DNA of 64,000 nucleotides from Lacihabitans sp. LS3-19 (GCF_024343575.1 NZ_RJUA01000008.1:1-64000); one strand, 5' to 3'. Positions 1 to 10,096 are shown, counted from the stretch's first letter. Numbers and translations are program-made. The notes: generated by a model from the letters alone, not told the origin.

Positions 1-942
1 ACCGACGTAGTGCCTGTAAAAGGGCAAGATTGGATTACTGAGCCTTTTACACTTACCGAAAAAGACGAGAAATGGTTTGCTAGAGGTTCGTGTGATATGA
101 AAGGTTTTTTAGCCTGCTGCCTAGCGAGTGTTGAACTTTTTAAAAACTCTAACCTTAAAAAACCCATCTATTTTGCTTTTTCTTATGACGAAGAAATAGG
201 TTGCCTCTCGGGTTTTGAAACGGCTTGTGCCATTCGAGATTTTTATATTGAAAAACCAAAGTACGCAATAATTGGGGAAGCTACGATGATGAGTCCTGTA
301 ATTGGGCAAAAGGGCATTTGTGTAATGAAAACCACTGTTCATGGCTCTGCAGGACATAGCAGCCGAATAAAAACCGAAGTAAGTGCAATCCACATTGCTG
401 CAAAATTGGTTGTATGGTTAGAGAATAAAATGAATGCATTATATGAGGCAGGTGAGACAGATGATAGATTCACACCAAATCATACATCTATACATGTGGG
501 TCAATTTAACGGAGGAATAGCCCCGAATGTGATAGCTGATAAATGTACATTTTATTGGGATGTTCGTATTATACCAAAAAGTAATCTTGATGCTATTTTA
601 GCCAACTTCCATAAATACTGTGATGAACTTGAAAAAGAATTACAAATAAGATTCCCTGGTGCTAAAATTATCACCGAAGTAGATCATCCAGCCGTTCCTC
701 CTTTGGATACACCGGAGGGTTTGGAGGTTGTCCCACTGATTCAAAAAATATCAGAAAATCTGGAACTAAAAACTGTTGCTTATGCAGCCGAAGCGGGTCA
801 ATTTGCCTTGGCAGGATTCCAATCTGTTATTTGTGGCCCTGGAGATATAGCTCAAGCTCATAGACCCAATGAGTTCGTGGCAATAGAACAAATAGAAAAA
901 TGTTTGCAAATGTTCGAAAAATTGGCTATAGAACTTTCATGA
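1..942 (+). CDS. argE: M20 family peptidase, acetylornithine deacetylase (ArgE-like), 5' end cut by window
   Basis: A zinc hydrolase of the M20 family, probably removing the acetyl group from N-acetylornithine in arginine synthesis; a related acyl-amino-acid deacylase cannot be excluded. The frame is open to base 1, so the gene starts upstream and roughly 60-75 residues are missing. The visible protein begins TDVVP, which is the end of the HxDVVP metal-binding motif; the His lies just outside. Further on are the GSCDMKG metal-bridging Asp motif, the catalytic YDEEIGC Glu pair, an IGEA motif and the C-terminal AHRPNEF metal-ligand His, so all catalytic parts inside the window are intact. The central dimerisation ('lid') part runs from about residue 105 to 215. 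It ends with TGA at 940-942 and is followed by a strong terminator. No arginine genes follow on this side, so the operon context is unknown. Confidence 0.88.
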   Translation, partial: TDVVPVKGQDWITEPFTLTEKDEKWFARGSCDMKGFLACCLASVELFKNSNLKKPIYFAFSYDEEIGCLSGFETACAIRDFYIEKPKYAIIGEATMMSPVIGQKGICVMKTTVHGSAGHSSRIKTEVSAIHIAAKLVVWLENKMNALYEAGETDDRFTPNHTSIHVGQFNGGIAPNVIADKCTFYWDVRIIPKSNLDAILANFHKYCDELEKELQIRFPGAKIITEVDHPAVPPLDTPEGLEVVPLIQKISENLELKTVAYAAEAGQFALAGFQSVICGPGDIAQAHRPNEFVAIEQIEKCLQMFEKLAIELS

Positions 943-966
943 AAATTTCAAAACTCCATTAAAAAA

Positions 967-1003
967 GGGAGAATACTTAAAAAATATTCTCCCTCCTTTT
1001 TTT
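967..1003. terminator. Terminator between convergent genes
   Basis: A perfect 9-bp stem (GGGAGAATA at 967-975 paired with TATTCTCCC at 985-993) with a 9-base loop is followed by a T-rich run at 997-1003. It lies between the stop codons of the convergent ArgE-like gene and the large minus-strand lipoprotein. The A-run before the stem gives T's on the other strand, so it may work in both directions. Confidence 0.85.
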
Positions 1004-1018
1004 CTAAATAACTAAGTT

Positions 1019-4000
1019 TTATTTCATTCCTGCCAAATATTCCACCAAGTCTCTCAATTCTCTTTTACTAAGAATTTCGCCCATTGGCGGCATTCCTGAT
1101 GGCATATTTTCACGTCTTTCTATTCTGCTCAAAGCCACCTTAGTTGGTTCAGCATCAGAAGTAGTCAATACTATTTCATGTTCATTTTCAGAAGCAACAG
1201 TACCCATTATTTCGGTACCATCTTTTAAAACTAAATTTACTTGGCCATAGCCTGGCGATATTCTAGCACTTGGATTTACCAATGATTCGAGAATAATTTC
1301 ACGGGTGAGAGTTTTTCCAATTTTGCTCAAATTTGGCCCGACTATGGCACCAGAACCAGGAGCACCGATTGAATGACACCTCACGCACTGTGCGGCAGAA
1401 TTATTGTTAAAGACATTTCTTCCTTCCCAATAATTACCTCCAAAAAGTGCCACTTTAAATTCTTCTAGCCAATTATCTGATTTTTTTGAGGCTTTTAGTT
1501 TCTGAATTAAAACATCCGAACCCGTTTTATTTACTGTTTCAGTCAAATCCAACAACAATTCATTTTCAAGTTTGTCATCAGCCATCAAATCTATCATTGA
1601 TGTTAAAACTTTCTGTGTTTTCACTAAAGGTAAGCTACCTAAAACACCAATTAACTTCTGCTTTTCCCTTACCGAACCCTTCTCAAAAATGGGTTTTAAA
1701 ATATCATTCAATTCCGTTTCACTTATATCCAGATTGCTTAGACCACCTACTGCAGCAGTCCTAACTTCCGATTTTTCGTCTGCTAATCCTCTTTTTACGA
1801 CTTCTCCAAGTTTTGCATAATTCAAACCACTCAAAGCATCTATGGCGGCTACTTTTACTTTTGCATCTGTTGATGTATTAAATATTTCTTCTAAATTTTG
1901 ATTGAAAGCACTTATCTTAAGATTATTCAATAATTGAGCAATTGCTATTTGCGTAGCAGGGTTTTTATCGTTCAAAAACACGGAAACATGGGGTGTCAAG
2001 GCAGCAGATATAGCAGCAATATCACGATTGATTACTCCACGATAACGTCCATCTACTCTGTCTAAAACCGATGGCTCAGCCCAAGTGCCTAATGTGGCAA
2101 TGGCCTCTGCTCTTAACTCATCCGAAATATTCTGCCTTTTCGCAAATTTGATAACAGCATCCATAGACTGATTATCTCCTAATCTTAAAGCAACATTTAT
2201 GGCTCTTCTCAACAATGGCTCTGAGCTAAATCTTTCATTGTCCAAAACTTTTACCAAAGCCTCAAAAGCCCCTGGGATTGACAAATCATCATTTATAGCC
2301 CTCGCAGCTTCTGTCACAATATATTCATCTTCGTCATTTAAGAAAACAGCAATTTTATCACTTTTCATTCTTCTTAAAACCAAAACTGCTGCAGTTCTCA
2401 GTGCTTTGCTTTTATTGTTAGCAAGAGCCAAAACCTCAGTATCTGCACCTAACCTTGATAATGCCAAAACACCTGCATGTCTAAGATAAACATCTTCGTC
2501 ATTATTTTGGCCTATCATTTTAATTATTGCAGATGCAGCATTTCTATTGCCAATTCTTCCCAATGCTTCGGCTGCATAAAACTTCACTCTTGAATTTTCA
2601 TGGCTTAATAATTTCACCAATTCATCGTAAGCCTTCGCATTTTTCAAGTCTCCAAGCGTTTTGGCTGTTTGTGCAACCAACTCTGCATCAGCATTTTGTA
2701 ACATCGGCAAAATTGCATCAGCAAAGGCAGAATTTGAACGAGCTAACATGCCAATACCCCAAATCGCATGAACTTTTGCCAATTGTTTATCCGAAGATTC
2801 TAAAGTTTTTTTGAATATATCAAAACCTTTTTGTCCTCTACTTACCAACTCAAACTGTGCTTTTTGGCGGATTCTCATATCATCAAAACCCAATAAATCG
2901 AATAACATCATATCTGTTTGGAGCGGGTATTTCAATTGCATGTAAGAAAGTGTTTTTTGTCTAATAGCCTCCAAATCATTTTCTGAATCCACTACATCCA
3001 TTTTCCAAATCCTCCCATAATTCTTTGTATCCCAGCCATTTATCCAGTCAGCTACATATAAAGCACCATCAGGTCCAAACTTAATTCCTGTTGGTAATGC
3101 CCCACTCAAAATGTCAGTTTCTCCATCCAATACAAAGGAAGCTCCTTTTTGTTTAAGCCCAAACGACCAAATATGAGACCTCGAAGGTGTTCCTACAAAC
3201 TCGACAATGAAAAATTTATTCAGCCATTTTTTTCCAAAAGCTGTTCCAGGATTAAACTGCATACCTGTTGGGCCATTGTGATAGTTTTGGATTGGAGGAA
3301 TAATATAGGCAGCCTGACCTTCCCACCGAGGTACAAATAGTTTTTCATCCATCCATACTTTGTATTTATTATTTTTCGGGTCGGTATATTTACCATATTG
3401 CCAGTTTGCTCTCCAACCAGCATCCAAACCCTCTACAACGTGCATCAAACGCTCGCTTTCACCAGGATGGTCACCGTCATTGTCTTCTGTTATAATATTT
3501 CCGTATTGATCAAAAACAAACTCGTGGGTGTTTCTCAAACCTGCAGCAAAAACCTCAAAATCAGTACCATCAGGATTAGACCTAACGATTATTCCTTCAT
3601 TTGGATATTCATACTTTTTACCTTCAACAGAGGTTAAATTTGCTCCTATATCACCAATTCCCCAATATATTCGGCCATCAGGACCTTCAATGGCTCCACT
3701 CATACCGTGTCCACCAAAACCAATATGAACCGCATAGCCGTGAGAAATTGATTTTCTTGTTTCATAAATGCCATCTCCGTTTTTGTCTGTTAACCGCCAC
3801 ATATCGGGCCCAGCACCCAAAAACGCATCTTTTCCTCTTACCAAAAGTGCTCCGGCCACATCGGTTATTTCTTCATTGAGACCATTAAAAACCCTCGTTG
3901 CTTTTTCTGCAACACCGTCTTTATTTAAGTCTTCAATTTTCCATATCTCCTCTTTTTCTACTGCCAAATCCTTCCAATCATGAACTCCATCTTCATTAAG

Positions 4001-4426
4001 GTCTTTAAGCCAAGAATTTTCCGCACTTTTGGAAGTAGCGAATGTTTCATGCAAAAAACTCCTCCTTTCTTCTAAAGATTGCAAACCTATAGAAGCAGTC
4101 ATCCAATTTTGGTGACCACGGATATCAAATTCCGAGTTTTTTTGACGGTTGGTTCTTGTTATAAAAACTGCACCATCGTCGCCAATAGACATAGCAATAG
4201 GGTCAGGAGCAAGAGAATCGTTGGCCCAAAGTTTTACTTGGAGACCCTCTCCAACTTTTAAAGGTGTTTTTTCTCTTAATACCTGATTGTTTTTGACAGG
4301 CTCTGGATTACTATCCATAACCAAAAGCTGGGTATCATTTGCCGATTGTTTTTTGCAAGAATAAAACAAAACAAGGAATAATGAAATGCTTAAAATCCAA
4401 ATGGTTTTTTGGGTAAATACTCTCAT
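1019..4426 (-). CDS. PVC-type dehydrogenase-like lipoprotein: beta-propeller, HEAT repeats, cytochrome c
   Basis: A predicted surface or periplasmic lipoprotein of 1135 residues, with a signal peptide ending in the lipobox FYSC (Cys near residue 24). Residues ~55-480 look like the propeller of the 'putative membrane-bound dehydrogenase' family of planctomycetes and verrucomicrobia (TIGR02604 type), related to PQQ sugar dehydrogenases; they carry EF-hand-like acidic loops (DLNKDG, DKNGDG, DNDGD). Residues ~520-960 are repeated HEAT/Armadillo helices. The C-terminal ~150 residues are a heme-binding domain (TIGR02603 type) with one heme c motif, CVRCH, near residue 1014. Such proteins are thought to oxidise sugars or other alcohols and pass electrons to the heme, but the substrate is not known. 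A second gene of the same build lies at 5979-8954. A TATTTTTG box at 4455-4462 (minus strand) may be its -7 element. Confidence 0.85.
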   Translation of the reverse strand: MRVFTQKTIWILSISLFLVLFYSCKKQSANDTQLLVMDSNPEPVKNNQVLREKTPLKVGEGLQVKLWANDSLAPDPIAMSIGDDGAVFITRTNRQKNSEFDIRGHQNWMTASIGLQSLEERRSFLHETFATSKSAENSWLKDLNEDGVHDWKDLAVEKEEIWKIEDLNKDGVAEKATRVFNGLNEEITDVAGALLVRGKDAFLGAGPDMWRLTDKNGDGIYETRKSISHGYAVHIGFGGHGMSGAIEGPDGRIYWGIGDIGANLTSVEGKKYEYPNEGIIVRSNPDGTDFEVFAAGLRNTHEFVFDQYGNIITEDNDGDHPGESERLMHVVEGLDAGWRANWQYGKYTDPKNNKYKVWMDEKLFVPRWEGQAAYIIPPIQNYHNGPTGMQFNPGTAFGKKWLNKFFIVEFVGTPSRSHIWSFGLKQKGASFVLDGETDILSGALPTGIKFGPDGALYVADWINGWDTKNYGRIWKMDVVDSENDLEAIRQKTLSYMQLKYPLQTDMMLFDLLGFDDMRIRQKAQFELVSRGQKGFDIFKKTLESSDKQLAKVHAIWGIGMLARSNSAFADAILPMLQNADAELVAQTAKTLGDLKNAKAYDELVKLLSHENSRVKFYAAEALGRIGNRNAASAIIKMIGQNNDEDVYLRHAGVLALSRLGADTEVLALANNKSKALRTAAVLVLRRMKSDKIAVFLNDEDEYIVTEAARAINDDLSIPGAFEALVKVLDNERFSSEPLLRRAINVALRLGDNQSMDAVIKFAKRQNISDELRAEAIATLGTWAEPSVLDRVDGRYRGVINRDIAAISAALTPHVSVFLNDKNPATQIAIAQLLNNLKISAFNQNLEEIFNTSTDAKVKVAAIDALSGLNYAKLGEVVKRGLADEKSEVRTAAVGGLSNLDISETELNDILKPIFEKGSVREKQKLIGVLGSLPLVKTQKVLTSMIDLMADDKLENELLLDLTETVNKTGSDVLIQKLKASKKSDNWLEEFKVALFGGNYWEGRNVFNNNSAAQCVRCHSIGAPGSGAIVGPNLSKIGKTLTREIILESLVNPSARISPGYGQVNLVLKDGTEIMGTVASENEHEIVLTTSDAEPTKVALSRIERRENMPSGMPPMGEILSKRELRDLVEYLAGMK

Positions 4427-4510
4427 CGTATTTTTTTTAATGGTTGAAATTCTACAAAAATATAGAAAAAAAGCAGAATTAAATTCTCTATTTTTACTAA
4501 AAAAAACTTC

Positions 4511-5248
4511 ATGAAAATAAATAGACTATTCAGCGGACTCCTTTTTTTACTCATCTTGAGTTTATACGCTTGCAAACCTTCAGCAGAAAGCATTGTAAAT
4601 GAATGCATTGAAGTATACGGAGGAAAGAAATACGACAATTTTGACATAAGTCTAGAGTTTAGAAATATGCAATATTCTTTTATTAACCAAAACGGAAAAT
4701 ATTCAAATTCCAGAATGCAAATTGATAGTTCTGGAAAAAAAATAGTTGATATAGTAACCAATGATAGCTTCGAAAGAAAAATTGATGGATTGAAAGTGGA
4801 AGTGGCAGATTCTATGGTTGCGAAATATTCGAATTCTATAAACTCGGTGGTATATTTCTTCCTTTTGCCTAAACCATTGAATGATCCAGCTGTGCACAAA
4901 GAACTCATTGGCACCTCAACAATTAAAGGAAAAACTTATGATAAAATAAAGGTGAGCTTTGACGAACAAGGCGGTGGAAAAGACCACAATGATGTATTTA
5001 TGTATTGGATAGAACAAAAAACCAAGGCCATGGATTATTTGGCATATTCTTACGAAACTAATGGCGGCGGAATAAGATTTAGAGAGGCATTTAACTGTAA
5101 AACCGAAAATGGCATAAAATTCTGCGATTATAAAAACTATGGATTTGAGGACTTAAATACTAAACTTGAAGACCTAGACAAATTGTTTGAAGACAATAAA
5201 ATTCCTTTGAAATCAGAAATAATCAACCTAAATGTTAAAATAAAATGA
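4511..5248 (+). CDS. DUF6503-like lipoprotein
   Basis: A 245-residue lipoprotein with a short signal peptide and lipobox LYAC (Cys near residue 21). After the Cys comes an AESIVNECIEVYGG-like stretch followed by many short beta strands, the pattern I recall for the DUF6503 family, which is common in Bacteroidota and may have a LolA/LolB-like half-barrel fold; no activity is established. Its stop overlaps the start of the SGNH hydrolase gene (ATGA at 5245-5248), so the two are surely co-transcribed. It is divergent from the large PVC-type lipoprotein, with only 84 bases between the starts. The family name is from memory. Confidence 0.7.
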   Translation: MKINRLFSGLLFLLILSLYACKPSAESIVNECIEVYGGKKYDNFDISLEFRNMQYSFINQNGKYSNSRMQIDSSGKKIVDIVTNDSFERKIDGLKVEVADSMVAKYSNSINSVVYFFLLPKPLNDPAVHKELIGTSTIKGKTYDKIKVSFDEQGGGKDHNDVFMYWIEQKTKAMDYLAYSYETNGGGIRFREAFNCKTENGIKFCDYKNYGFEDLNTKLEDLDKLFEDNKIPLKSEIINLNVKIK

Positions 5249-5904
5249 AAGTATTTATTCTAAGCCTTATTCTTTGTTTCACCTTATTCTCTTTCAGAAG
5301 TAATCCTCCGCTTAAGATTATATTTTTTGGAGATTCTATCACACAAGCTGGTGTAAAACCTGGTGGATACATTACCCTTATGCAAGAAATGTTTGCCAAA
5401 GCTGGTGACAAATCGGAGTTGATTGGAGCTGGAATAGGTGGCAACAAAGTGTATGATTTGTATCTTAGAATGGAAGACGATGTTCTTTCAAAAAAGCCAG
5501 ATGTGGTAATAATATATGTTGGCGTAAATGACGTTTGGCATAAAGCTAGCTACGGTACAGGAACAGACGCTGACAAATTCCCGAAATTCTATGCCGCCAT
5601 GATAAAGAAAATGCAGGCAGCAGGAATAAAAGTGATTTGTGCAACTCCTGCGGCTATTGGCGAAAAAACCGACCATAGCAATCAGCAGGATGGAGACATG
5701 AATCTTTATTCTAATATTATAAGAGAGCAAGCAAAAGAAAATGGATGCGGATTGATTGACTTAAGAAAGGAGTTTTTAGCCTACAATCTTGCCAATAATC
5801 CTGAAAACAAAGACAGAGGAATCTTAACAACTGACCGCGTGCATCTCAACGAAAAAGGGAATATGTTTGTGGCTGAGCTGATGTATAAAGCTTTGATGCC
5901 ATAA
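5245..5904 (+). CDS. Secreted SGNH/GDSL hydrolase
   Basis: A 219-residue esterase/lipase-fold enzyme with an N-terminal signal peptide (cleavage likely after about residue 18). The SGNH blocks are all visible: block I GDSIT (nucleophile Ser near residue 31), block II Gly in GAGIGGNKV, block III GVND with the oxyanion Asn, and block V DRVH (Asp and His near residues 196-199). Such enzymes remove acetyl or acyl groups from polysaccharides or small esters; the substrate here is unknown. It is translationally coupled to the upstream lipoprotein and faces the second PVC-type lipoprotein tail to tail, which suggests, without proving, a role in the same carbohydrate-related programme. Confidence 0.85.
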   Translation: MKVFILSLILCFTLFSFRSNPPLKIIFFGDSITQAGVKPGGYITLMQEMFAKAGDKSELIGAGIGGNKVYDLYLRMEDDVLSKKPDVVIIYVGVNDVWHKASYGTGTDADKFPKFYAAMIKKMQAAGIKVICATPAAIGEKTDHSNQQDGDMNLYSNIIREQAKENGCGLIDLRKEFLAYNLANNPENKDRGILTTDRVHLNEKGNMFVAELMYKALMP

Positions 5905-5928
5905 ATGATTTTAGATATCTGTGCCATT

Positions 5929-5955
5929 GAGGGAATTCTAAAAAAGAATTTCCTC
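5929..5955. terminator. Inverted repeat between convergent genes, possible terminator
   Basis: GAGGGAATTC and GAATTTCCTC form a 10-bp stem with one G-T pair and a 7-base A-rich loop. It lies between convergent stop codons, where a terminator is expected, but neither strand has a T-run after the stem, so the assignment is weak. Confidence 0.35.
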
Positions 5956-5978
5956 AATAAAAGTGGCAATATAAATTC

Positions 5979-8954
5979 CTACTTTAATCCAGACAAATAC
6001 TCAATTAAATCAACATATTGTTTTTCTTCCAATGGGAAAGCTGGCATCATGGATGCATCCATAGGACTGACAGTTTTTACTTGGTTTTTCTTGTAAGTAA
6101 TTTGATCTGATTGTCCCGGTACTTTTACTAAATAAGCGTCGCTTGTTTTGGAGGTAATTAAACCTTGGAAAGATGAACCATCAGAAAGCGTAATATTATA
6201 ACCTTCGTAACCAAAACTTATCCCTTGATTCGGATTTATAATGGCATTGTAAATACTTTCTTTTGTTAGTTTTTTCCCGATTTCACTTAAGCCTGGACCG
6301 AAATCAACCCCTTCCTTATTAATCATGTGGCAAGATGAACAATACATCGAAAATATCTCTTTGCCTTTTTCAATATTCCCTTTTTTATTCAAAAAACCTA
6401 CAGTTAATGGAACTGCAATAGTTTGAGGTTTCCCATATTTTTGTTCGAATTCCACCTTCAAGTCGCTATGAAAAGTCCTAGAAAGTACGATTTTAGCCGC
6501 AGGCAAAAACTCTTTTTTAAGTTTATTTACTTTCATTAAGTTCCAAAGTTTCACATCACTTTGATAGCCTTCCATGGCCAAAACTGCCGCTTCTCGAATA
6601 GCAAAAGGATAATTGTCATTTGAAAAAATCAAAACTAAAGCTTTGGTCACTGTTTCGTTATCTATCAAACCTATGCGTTGAATGGCTTTTATAGCCCTTT
6701 CTTGATTGAGTGGCTTTTGATTGATTGCGTCTTTCAAGGAAACCACCCCAAACATTTGTGTGAGAGCTTGAGCACCTTTTTCGTAGATTTCTTTATTTTC
6801 GTTTTCAAAAACAATCTTTTCTAAGCGTGGCCTTTGCTCATACAAATTATACTTCGAAACTATCTCGATAAAATCTTTGTCATTTTTAATATTATTTAAC
6901 ACTTTTGGCAAAACTGCCTTAAATTCTGGATTTAAAACTATGCTTTCGGCGTCAAAATGCTTGAAAACCAAAAGGCTTTGAGCTTCTGATTTAGTTTTTT
7001 TCAGCAAGCCCAAAAGTGCTTGATTTTTAGCGTTTTTTTCTTGAAAATCAAAAGCTCTGAAATACCTCGCTTGCGAACTTGCAGCTTCTTTTTCAATTAT
7101 CTCTACCAAATATTGAGAGGTCTTTTTGGCTCTACTTCTCCAAATTAAATCTTTCGCCGAAACACTATTTATCCAATCTTTGCCTGCCAAATAGGCTTCC
7201 AAATATCCATCCCAGTGTTGTGATGCTCCAATCCCCAGGGCTTCTAAAAACCATCTATCGCCTGCTTTATAGGCATTTGCAAGATTCAGCCATGCTTGTT
7301 TATTTTGAGTTTCATATATAGCCGTCGCAACTGCCTGCTTCACCTGATACGAAGGATCTAATGCCATTTTACCATAAAAAGCACTATTGTTCGCTTTCTT
7401 CACCATCCTCACTGCAGCAGCCCTTATTTGTTCAATATTACTTTCGGAAGCTTCATTTACATATTTATTATCTAAACCAGATAACAGCCAATAAGCTCTC
7501 GCTTGAAAAACAGGATTTGGATTTTTAGTTAGGTTTATTAGAGCAGACTCGGCTTTTTTACCCATTTTTTGCAAGGCACTAAATGCCAAATATCTAATAG
7601 CATTTGATGGATTTTTAAGTGCTTCGATACAAGATCCAACATTTCCATAATCATATTTTGGCACCTTATACTTCATACTTTTAGAGGATATTCTATAGAT
7701 ACGACCTTTGTCTAAATCTCCAATAAAATGCCCGCCTACACCAGTATCATACCAATCAGCTACAAAAACAGAACCATCTGGTGCCGCACAAATATCTGAA
7801 GGTCGAAACCACATGTCTTTTGCAGAAGCATCTAAAATCACATTTTCAGCAATAGAATATCCAGCTCCTTTATTGGAAACTGTGTAACTCGAAACTTCAT
7901 TGGTTCCTGCATCCGCCAAAAACAGACCATTATGGTATTTTTGTGGCAAAGCTTGTCCTTCATAAATAAAAATACCTGTTGGCGAGCCCGAACCAGTAAC
8001 CAATAAGTTGGGCACTACACCTGGATCATTTTGATGCCAATGTTGATTAAAAACAGAATCTTCCAAATTGGTCCTTGCCACTCGCCAATCTGCCCCAGTC
8101 ATTTCGTCTTTGTAACCGTAATTTCCATAAGTCAAAAGATAATTTATGCGGTTAGATTTTTTACCATCATCGTCATTGTCTGACTGCCAAATTCTTCCGA
8201 AAGAATCTACACAGAGTTCATAATTATTTCGAAAATTCCAACCTAAAACCTCAAAGTTTTTACCATCTAAATCACACCTTATAGCCATTCCATCTTGAAA
8301 AGGAGCCTTATTTTGACCGATTACTCTTCCATAAATATCTTTTAAAGGCTTATTGTTTTTATCTAACAAACCTTGTCCGAAATTTCCAAAATTAAAATAC
8401 AATTTACCGTCAGGACCGAAAACACATGAATGTACGCCATGATCGCTTTGAAGACCAGCTACAGTTTTAAACAAAACCTCTTTTTTATCGGGAATATCAT
8501 CTCCATTTTCGTCAGTAAAAAGAAAAACATTGGGACTACATGAAACAATCGTTTTATTTCCCAAAACCGTAATTCCGAGTGCAGAGTTTACATCCTCACC
8601 TTGATAAAAAACTTTGGTTTTGTCTGATTTTCCGTCACCGTCGGTATCTTCTAAAATCAGGATTCTATCGCCTTTTTTGCGGTAAGGCACATTGTTTACA
8701 TCATTTCTATAGTTATATGCTTCGCAAATCCAAACTCTACCTTGGGCGTCAATATCCATATTGGTAGGATTGGCAAAGTCGGGTTCTGAGGCAAAAAGGG
8801 TCAATTCGAGCTCTGGATCTTTTAAATCTATTCCAGCAGTAGTGATTAATTCTTTGGTTTTCCCTTCAGGAAAACGGTCAAATTGTTCGCCTTTGGGAGA
8901 ATTACAGGAAAATATTGTGAATATTAAAAAAATAAAAATCAGGACTTTGGGCAT
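5979..8954 (-). CDS. PVC-type dehydrogenase-like lipoprotein with HEAT repeats and cytochrome c, second copy
   Basis: A 991-residue lipoprotein (lipobox FSCN, Cys near residue 17) with the same domain order as the gene at 1019-4426: a propeller-like 'membrane-bound dehydrogenase' part (residues ~40-440) with acidic EF-hand-like loops (DTDGDGKSD, DENGDD), a HEAT-like helical middle, and a C-terminal heme-binding domain with CSSCH near residue 870. The two proteins are clearly diverged rather than a recent duplicate; they differ in length and in most of the sequence. It is probably attached to the outer membrane and oxidises a soluble compound with transfer of electrons to its heme. Substrate and electron acceptor are unknown. 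Confidence 0.85.
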   Translation of the reverse strand: MPKVLIFIFLIFTIFSCNSPKGEQFDRFPEGKTKELITTAGIDLKDPELELTLFASEPDFANPTNMDIDAQGRVWICEAYNYRNDVNNVPYRKKGDRILILEDTDGDGKSDKTKVFYQGEDVNSALGITVLGNKTIVSCSPNVFLFTDENGDDIPDKKEVLFKTVAGLQSDHGVHSCVFGPDGKLYFNFGNFGQGLLDKNNKPLKDIYGRVIGQNKAPFQDGMAIRCDLDGKNFEVLGWNFRNNYELCVDSFGRIWQSDNDDDGKKSNRINYLLTYGNYGYKDEMTGADWRVARTNLEDSVFNQHWHQNDPGVVPNLLVTGSGSPTGIFIYEGQALPQKYHNGLFLADAGTNEVSSYTVSNKGAGYSIAENVILDASAKDMWFRPSDICAAPDGSVFVADWYDTGVGGHFIGDLDKGRIYRISSKSMKYKVPKYDYGNVGSCIEALKNPSNAIRYLAFSALQKMGKKAESALINLTKNPNPVFQARAYWLLSGLDNKYVNEASESNIEQIRAAAVRMVKKANNSAFYGKMALDPSYQVKQAVATAIYETQNKQAWLNLANAYKAGDRWFLEALGIGASQHWDGYLEAYLAGKDWINSVSAKDLIWRSRAKKTSQYLVEIIEKEAASSQARYFRAFDFQEKNAKNQALLGLLKKTKSEAQSLLVFKHFDAESIVLNPEFKAVLPKVLNNIKNDKDFIEIVSKYNLYEQRPRLEKIVFENENKEIYEKGAQALTQMFGVVSLKDAINQKPLNQERAIKAIQRIGLIDNETVTKALVLIFSNDNYPFAIREAAVLAMEGYQSDVKLWNLMKVNKLKKEFLPAAKIVLSRTFHSDLKVEFEQKYGKPQTIAVPLTVGFLNKKGNIEKGKEIFSMYCSSCHMINKEGVDFGPGLSEIGKKLTKESIYNAIINPNQGISFGYEGYNITLSDGSSFQGLITSKTSDAYLVKVPGQSDQITYKKNQVKTVSPMDASMMPAFPLEEKQYVDLIEYLSGLK

Positions 8955-9028
8955 ACAATTTATTATTGAAGACTCCGCTTAAATATTAAACAAAAATACG
9001 CAATAGAACCCAAAAGGATAAGGAATAA

Positions 9029-10096
9029 TCAATTTGAAAGAAAAATATTTTCGATAATTTCTGCAAATTTCACTTCTTTCGAATAATAATCTTCCAATAA
9101 AACTCTCTGATTTATAGCTCTATTGAGGTTATGCTCTGGGTATTTAACGGGATAATAAATGTCATTGTTTAGATAATCTGCCAAAAAACGCAAGCCTTGC
9201 ATATAAATCATGAAAGGTCCAGCAAAAATCAAACTTTGTTTTTCAGAAGCTGTCAAATGACTTTTCAACTCACCCACGTAACCTTTTACCAAGGCTTCAA
9301 AGTATTCTTCCCTTACTTTAACTTCAGAAAAATTTATGCTTTCTTCCGACTCCGCACTTGTAGAGGTCCTGACCATATCTCCAAGATCCGAAATTATCCT
9401 ACCAGGCATTAAGGTGTCCAAATCACACACAGCGAGACTTTTGTTGGTGGTTTTATCAAAAAGCACATTGTTGATTTTGGTATCATGATGCATCATCCTT
9501 ATTGGATAAGTTTCATCTGACACTATATTTTTATAAGTCTCTACAAGATTTTTATTTGCAAAACAAAAATCTATCTCGTCTTTCGCTTTTTTCTTCCTCG
9601 CTTCCGTTGCAGCAGTTAATGACTCTTCAAACTGCTCATATCGCCAAGCCAAATCATGAAATCCCGGAATACTCGGTTGCAGGTCGCCCAAATCCATCCC
9701 ATGAAGGTTCTTGGCCAATAAACCAAAAGCTTTCGCGGCATCAAATGCCATTTCTGGATTATCTAAGGTATTGATAGAATATGAATTAGGAATGAACTGT
9801 GTTAATCGCCAAAACTCATTTTCATGTTCAAAAATATCCTGTTTGTCCTTGGTTTGTATTTGGTGGATAAAGAGATATTCAGGATGGTTTCTTTTTAGAA
9901 AATCTGAGGTATTGCCTATATTTTGGGCAATTATATAAGGATTTTTGAAAACATTAACGTTTATTTTTTGCAAAATATACTTATCCTCACTCGATTGTGA
10001 TTCAAGCAAATAAGTACTATTAATATGACCTGAACCGAATTCTTTTATTTTGAATTCGGCATTACATAAACCAAACGCTTCTAAGATTTTCTCCAA
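9029..10096 (-). CDS. Phosphotransferase (APH/choline-kinase fold), possibly N-acetylhexosamine 1-kinase-like
   Basis: A 355-residue cytoplasmic kinase of the aminoglycoside phosphotransferase superfamily. The catalytic loop HHDTKINN is near residue 202 and the metal-binding CDLDT motif, equivalent to DFG, about 20 residues later. The pattern HxDxKxNN...CDLDTxMPG is the one I know from the NahK group of sugar 1-kinases and relatives once called mucin desulfatases, so an N-acetylhexosamine or similar sugar is a more likely substrate than an antibiotic; this is inference. It lies 49 bases downstream of the three-gene cytochrome/DUF1501 run on the same strand and may be its last gene. Confidence 0.72.
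   Translation of the reverse strand: MEKILEAFGLCNAEFKIKEFGSGHINSTYLLESQSSEDKYILQKINVNVFKNPYIIAQNIGNTSDFLKRNHPEYLFIHQIQTKDKQDIFEHENEFWRLTQFIPNSYSINTLDNPEMAFDAAKAFGLLAKNLHGMDLGDLQPSIPGFHDLAWRYEQFEESLTAATEARKKKAKDEIDFCFANKNLVETYKNIVSDETYPIRMMHHDTKINNVLFDKTTNKSLAVCDLDTLMPGRIISDLGDMVRTSTSAESEESINFSEVKVREEYFEALVKGYVGELKSHLTASEKQSLIFAGPFMIYMQGLRFLADYLNNDIYYPVKYPEHNLNRAINQRVLLEDYYSKEVKFAEIIENIFLSN

Noticed and set aside
4423-4914. 163-codon minus-strand frame over the DUF6503-like gene
   Set aside because: It overlaps a clear lipoprotein gene on the other strand and has no signal, domain or start context of its own.
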